A DNA stretch of 64,000 bases from Ardenticatenaceae bacterium (GTDB lineage: Bacteria; Chloroflexota; Anaerolineae; Promineifilales; Promineifilaceae), in NCBI GenBank assembly GCA_020634395.1, contig JACKBU010000020.1, positions 35,657 to 99,656 of the forward strand, read 5' to 3'. Below, piece after piece: positions 61,131 to 64,000 of the stretch; positions within the stretch are counted from its first letter, which is position 1, and every line of letters begins with the position of its first letter. Under the pieces are notes generated by a model. That model was not told the origin of the DNA and made no database searches. It worked only from the letters and a program-made list of their open reading frames with translations. Both the position numbers and the translations under genes were made by a program.

Positions 61131-64000
61131 TAGTCTCCTCTGCCAGGGCCGGGTTGAGGTTGCGCAAACGGGCCAGGTAGCTGGTGCGCGGCCTGGTATT
61201 CAACTCAGACAGCAAGCCATAGTTATGGGGCTGCGCCTTTAGCTGCGCCACCTGCGACGACTCATTGTTAATGTCGCCAAAGGTAATGGCCTGCGCCGGG
61301 CACACCTGCTGGCAGGCCGTTACCAGGTCGCCGTCCTGAATGCTGCGTCCGGCCTCTTCGGTTGCGATGCGCGCCCGGTTGATGCGCTGAACGCAGTAAG
61401 TGCATTTCTCCATCACGCCGCGGGCACGCACGGTAACATCCGGGTTGCGGGCCAGCAATATTAAACTCGGTTCCGACCCGGCATAGTCTAGAAAATTAAA
61501 GCGGCGCACCTTATAGGGGCAGTTGTTGGAACAGTAGCGCGTGCCGACACAGCGGTTGTAGGTCATTTCGTTGAGGCCTTCATTGCTATGGGTGGTCGCG
61601 GCCACCGGGCAGACCAGCTCGCAAGGTGCTTTTTCGCAGTGCATGCAGGGCACGGGCTGGTGCAGCAGTTCCGGGTTATCCAGGTCGCCTTTGTAATAGC
61701 CGTCTACCCGAATCCAGTGCATCTCACGGCCGTTAGCCACGCCCTCTTTGCCCACCACCGGAATATTGTTCTCCGCCTGGCAGGCCACCGTGCAGGCGTT
61801 GCAGCCAATACACAGGTTCAGATCGATGCTCATGCCCCAGGCATACCCATCGTAGGTGTAGTCCGGATATAAAGAAGGCAGCTCCGCTTCCGGATGCTGC
61901 TCCACAAAACCGGGGTTGGCCAAAAAGGTATCCAGCGAAGCGCTTTGCACCGGGCTGCGCCCCTCCATCACGTGATGGTTTTGTGTGGTGACAAGATCGG
62001 CTGTTTGGCCTGTGGGGTCCAGCTGCAGACCGTTTATCACCCAGGGCGCGCCGCTGGTGCGTAAGGCATAGGCATTAAAACCCACATCCTCCCCCACCCG
62101 GCCAACGGTAGAACGGCCGTAGCCCAAATGCACCGTCACACAGTCGTCGGCCTGGCCGGGCAGAATCCAGACGGGCGCGTCGATAGAACGGCCGTCAGCC
62201 GTCAGCCGGACCACGGCCTCGTTGGCCAGCCCCATTTGCTCGGCGAGGCGCGGGCTGATGAGGGCGGCGTTGCCCCAGGTCAGCTTGGTAAAGGGATGGG
62301 GTGTCTCTTGCAGCCAGGAATTATTGCTGTAACGGCCGTCGCCCACCGTATCGCTCGGCCGGAATAGCAGGTACAGGCCTTCGCCCGCGGCGCCAGGCGG
62401 CTCGGGCAGCGCCAGGGCAGAGGGGACTCCGTCTGACGGAGCCACGTCGAGCGGGGCCAGCTGCGTGCCGGGAACCACACCGGCCCGCAGCACGTTCTGC
62501 CACCAGGCGGCCGCGGCGCTGTCGGCACCCGGCGCACCGCCGGCACTTTCTGAACTGCCCACACTTTCCGCGCCGGTGGCATTTTGCGGGCCGCCCGTGC
62601 CGGTTGCGCCGCCTGTATCTTCTGTGGTTTCTGCCCCTGCCGGAGCGCCAGCCGCCTGCCCCTGCCAGTAAGAGGCCACCACGTCAAAAGCCGTGCGCCC
62701 GGCAGCGCCCACCATAAGCGCCAGCAGCTCGTAGGCCGAACGGCCGTTATACAACGGCTCGATCAACGGCTGGATGATGGATGCTGTGCCGTCGTAGGCG
62801 CGCGCATCGCCCCAGCTTTCCAGGTAATGGGTTTGCGGAAGGTGCCAGGCGCAGCGCACGGCCGTTTCGTCTGCGTACAGTCCCAGATGCACGCTGAGAG
62901 GCACGTTCGCCAGTGCCGCAGCAAATTCCAGGTCAGCCGGCGCTGTGTAAACCGGGTTGCTGTCCAGGATGAGCAGCAGTTCGACAGCACCATCGTGCAT
63001 GTCGGCGGCCAGGGCGCGCAGCCCTTCTGTCTGGCTGCCCGCGTTGCTAGTCGTGCCGGCGGCCACAGGCGGGGTATAGACCACGGTCTGCCCGACATTG
63101 CCCAGCCGGGCGTTGAGGGTATGGGCCAGGGCGTGAATGTAATCGGGCTGAGTGACGCCGGCCAATATCAGGCAGCGCCCGGCATGCTGGCGCAAATCAT
63201 CGGCCACGGCCGTGGCCCACCGCGTAAAAGCCGCCGAGGGTGCCGGACCGGTCGCCACATCCACCCCCAAAGCGGCGGCGACATGGCGGGCAAAGGTCTC
63301 TACCTGTGCCGGAGATAACGGCCAGCGGTGATCGGCCATCGAGCCGGTGAGGGTTGGGGTGCTTTCCACCACGTACAGCCGATTCATCTCGGGCGCGTCC
63401 TGGCGCACGGTGCGCCGCTGGCTGTAGTCGCGGGTATAAGCCAGGTGGCCGGGCATGTGAAACAAGAAATCGGCATCAAGGGACAGGATCACGTCGGCCT
63501 GTTGGAAGCGGTAACGGACTTCTAGCGGCTCGCCGAAGGCCATTTGGGTTCCGGCGTAGGTATTGTCCTGGTTGACCGGGTCGTACTGCCGCCATTGGGC
63601 CTGGGGAAAACGATCCAGCACGGCCGTAAGCTGGTCGGCCAGGCTGGGGGAAGTAATGGTGGGGGTAAGAATTGCCAGACCGGCGCCTCCGGCAGCCTGA
63701 AGCTGGCCCAGCGCCTGCACAAAAATCTCGTCAAACTCGGCCCAGGTGCGAATACGGCCGTCGCCCAGTACCGTCTGCGAGCGGTCGGGATCGTATAACG
63801 AGAGAAGCGACGCCTGATCAAACACGTCGGTTGCTCCCAGGCTGGCAGGATGGTCGGGATTGCCTTCGACTTTGGTGGGGCGGCCCATGTTGCTTTCTAC
63901 CAGAACGCCGTGCCCGTAGCCGTGTTGCACGTGGGTGCTGGCAAAAAATAACGGCCGTCCCGGCACGAGTTCTTCCGGCTGCTGCACATAGGGCACAATG
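61120..64000 (-). CDS. actB: Alternative complex III subunit ActB (partial, N-terminus beyond window)
   Basis: About 960 visible residues; the frame is open at 64000, and the true start and part of the N-terminus lie outside. The N-terminal half is a molybdopterin-oxidoreductase-like domain without the Mo-binding residues. The C-terminal part has four Fe-S motif groups: CIGCNACTVAC, CMHCEKAPCELVC, CVGTRYCSNNC and CTYC with CQQVC, giving three [4Fe-4S] and one [3Fe-4S] clusters. The first group is a little before residue 735. A Gly/Ala/Thr/Glu-rich low-complexity stretch is encoded at about 62510-62660. It should transfer electrons from ActC to ActA; actA is not in the window. Confidence 0.92.
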   Translation of the reverse strand, partial: IVPYVQQPEELVPGRPLFFASTHVQHGYGHGVLVESNMGRPTKVEGNPDHPASLGATDVFDQASLLSLYDPDRSQTVLGDGRIRTWAEFDEIFVQALGQLQAAGGAGLAILTPTITSPSLADQLTAVLDRFPQAQWRQYDPVNQDNTYAGTQMAFGEPLEVRYRFQQADVILSLDADFLFHMPGHLAYTRDYSQRRTVRQDAPEMNRLYVVESTPTLTGSMADHRWPLSPAQVETFARHVAAALGVDVATGPAPSAAFTRWATAVADDLRQHAGRCLILAGVTQPDYIHALAHTLNARLGNVGQTVVYTPPVAAGTTSNAGSQTEGLRALAADMHDGAVELLLILDSNPVYTAPADLEFAAALANVPLSVHLGLYADETAVRCAWHLPQTHYLESWGDARAYDGTASIIQPLIEPLYNGRSAYELLALMVGAAGRTAFDVVASYWQGQAAGAPAGAETTEDTGGATGTGGPQNATGAESVGSSESAGGAPGADSAAAAWWQNVLRAGVVPGTQLAPLDVAPSDGVPSALALPEPPGAAGEGLYLLFRPSDTVGDGRYSNNSWLQETPHPFTKLTWGNAALISPRLAEQMGLANEAVVRLTADGRSIDAPVWILPGQADDCVTVHLGYGRSTVGRVGEDVGFNAYALRTSGAPWVINGLQLDPTGQTADLVTTQNHHVMEGRSPVQSASLDTFLANPGFVEQHPEAELPSLYPDYTYDGYAWGMSIDLNLCIGCNACTVACQAENNIPVVGKEGVANGREMHWIRVDGYYKGDLDNPELLHQPVPCMHCEKAPCELVCPVAATTHSNEGLNEMTYNRCVGTRYCSNNCPYKVRRFNFLDYAGSEPSLILLARNPDVTVRARGVMEKCTYCVQRINRARIATEEAGRSIQDGDLVTACQQVCPAQAITFGDINNESSQVAQLKAQPHNYGLLSELNTRPRTSYLARLRNLNPALAEETNGS

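Larger units (their letters stand above)
1331..63960. repeat. Dispersed palindromic octamer ACGGCCGT (HIP1-like genome signature)
   Basis: The self-complementary octamer ACGGCCGT, often extended to AACGGCCGTT, recurs throughout the window. I count about 120 copies by eye, roughly one per 530 bp, against one or two expected from base composition. Copies lie in genes on both strands and in spacers. Inside genes it is read in all three frames (Thr-Ala-Val, Asn-Gly-Arg, Arg-Pro-Leu/Phe), so selection or biased gain acts on DNA and not on protein. Examples start near 2638, 9723, 24420, 33124, 45352, 50889, 56311 and 63951. It is absent from 1-1330, about 6720-9720 and about 13900-15720. The behaviour resembles cyanobacterial HIP1 (GCGATCGC), but the sequence differs. 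Confidence 0.9.

Noticed and set aside
1..64000. tRNA and rRNA genes
   Set aside because: No cloverleaf-compatible segment with CCA-end context and no conserved rRNA text was seen on either strand.

Overview
The window looks like a chromosomal segment of an uncultured, aerobic member of the Chloroflexota, in the Anaerolineae / Caldilineae / Ardenticatenia neighbourhood. This is an inference from gene content. The right end carries a respiratory operon of alternative complex III plus an A2-type cytochrome c oxidase. There is a SARP/STAND/TPR regulator, very long secreted repeat proteins, split transketolase subunits, and two exported proteins that end in a YLP(L/I) tail. GC is moderately high. 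The palindromic octamer ACGGCCGT occurs about 120 times by my eye count, where only one or two would be expected, so it acts as a genome signature like the cyanobacterial HIP1 octamer. No rRNA, tRNA or CRISPR array was found.

Layout. 1-2.6 kb: a short-chain dehydrogenase, then a stand-alone tyrosine recombinase with a dif-like inverted repeat just upstream and terminators just downstream. 2.6-13.7 kb: two very large exported proteins on the minus strand (2073 aa with SdrD-B repeats; 1313 aa with a PD40 propeller), separated by an AT-rich spacer with small ORFs and possible transposase debris. 14.0-17.1 kb: an ArsR - SRPBCC - UvrA-like cassette behind a clear sigma-70-type promoter with a 16-bp palindromic operator. 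17.2-26.9 kb: a tightly overlapping minus-strand operon (DHDPS-like aldolase, OYE-like flavoenzyme, ThuA, Gfo/Idh/MocA, GPH-type transporter and two paralogous ~680-residue proteins of unknown function), probably for an unidentified carbohydrate. 27.0-31.9 kb: a membrane-anchored hydrolase, then a 66-aa conserved protein divergent from the SARP regulator, with SARP-style direct repeats between them.

32-44 kb: housekeeping and stress genes: a Lon-type protease, FtsH, a glycine-zipper stress protein, lipoproteins, an isochorismatase-like hydrolase, split transketolase, a site-2 protease with CBS domains, GAPDH, and a family-4 uracil-DNA glycosylase with no cysteines. 44.9-51.1 kb: a beta-oxidation operon (thiolase, FadJ-type fusion, acyl-CoA dehydrogenase) followed by a ZIP transporter. 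52.1-52.55 kb: a tandem array of 42-43-bp units in which two different palindromes alternate about every 21 bp and the minus strand encodes a degenerate 14-residue peptide repeat. 52.6-64.0 kb: the minus-strand respiratory operon actB-C-D-E-F, a small membrane protein, sco, coxB, coxA, coxC, coxD; actB runs off the right edge.

How the genes work together: fatty acyl-CoA oxidation and sugar catabolism would feed the quinone pool, and ACIII passes electrons through cytochrome c to the oxidase. The least explained features are the 42-bp array, the octamer signature, the dif-like site with its recombinase, and the catabolic operon with its paralogous pair.
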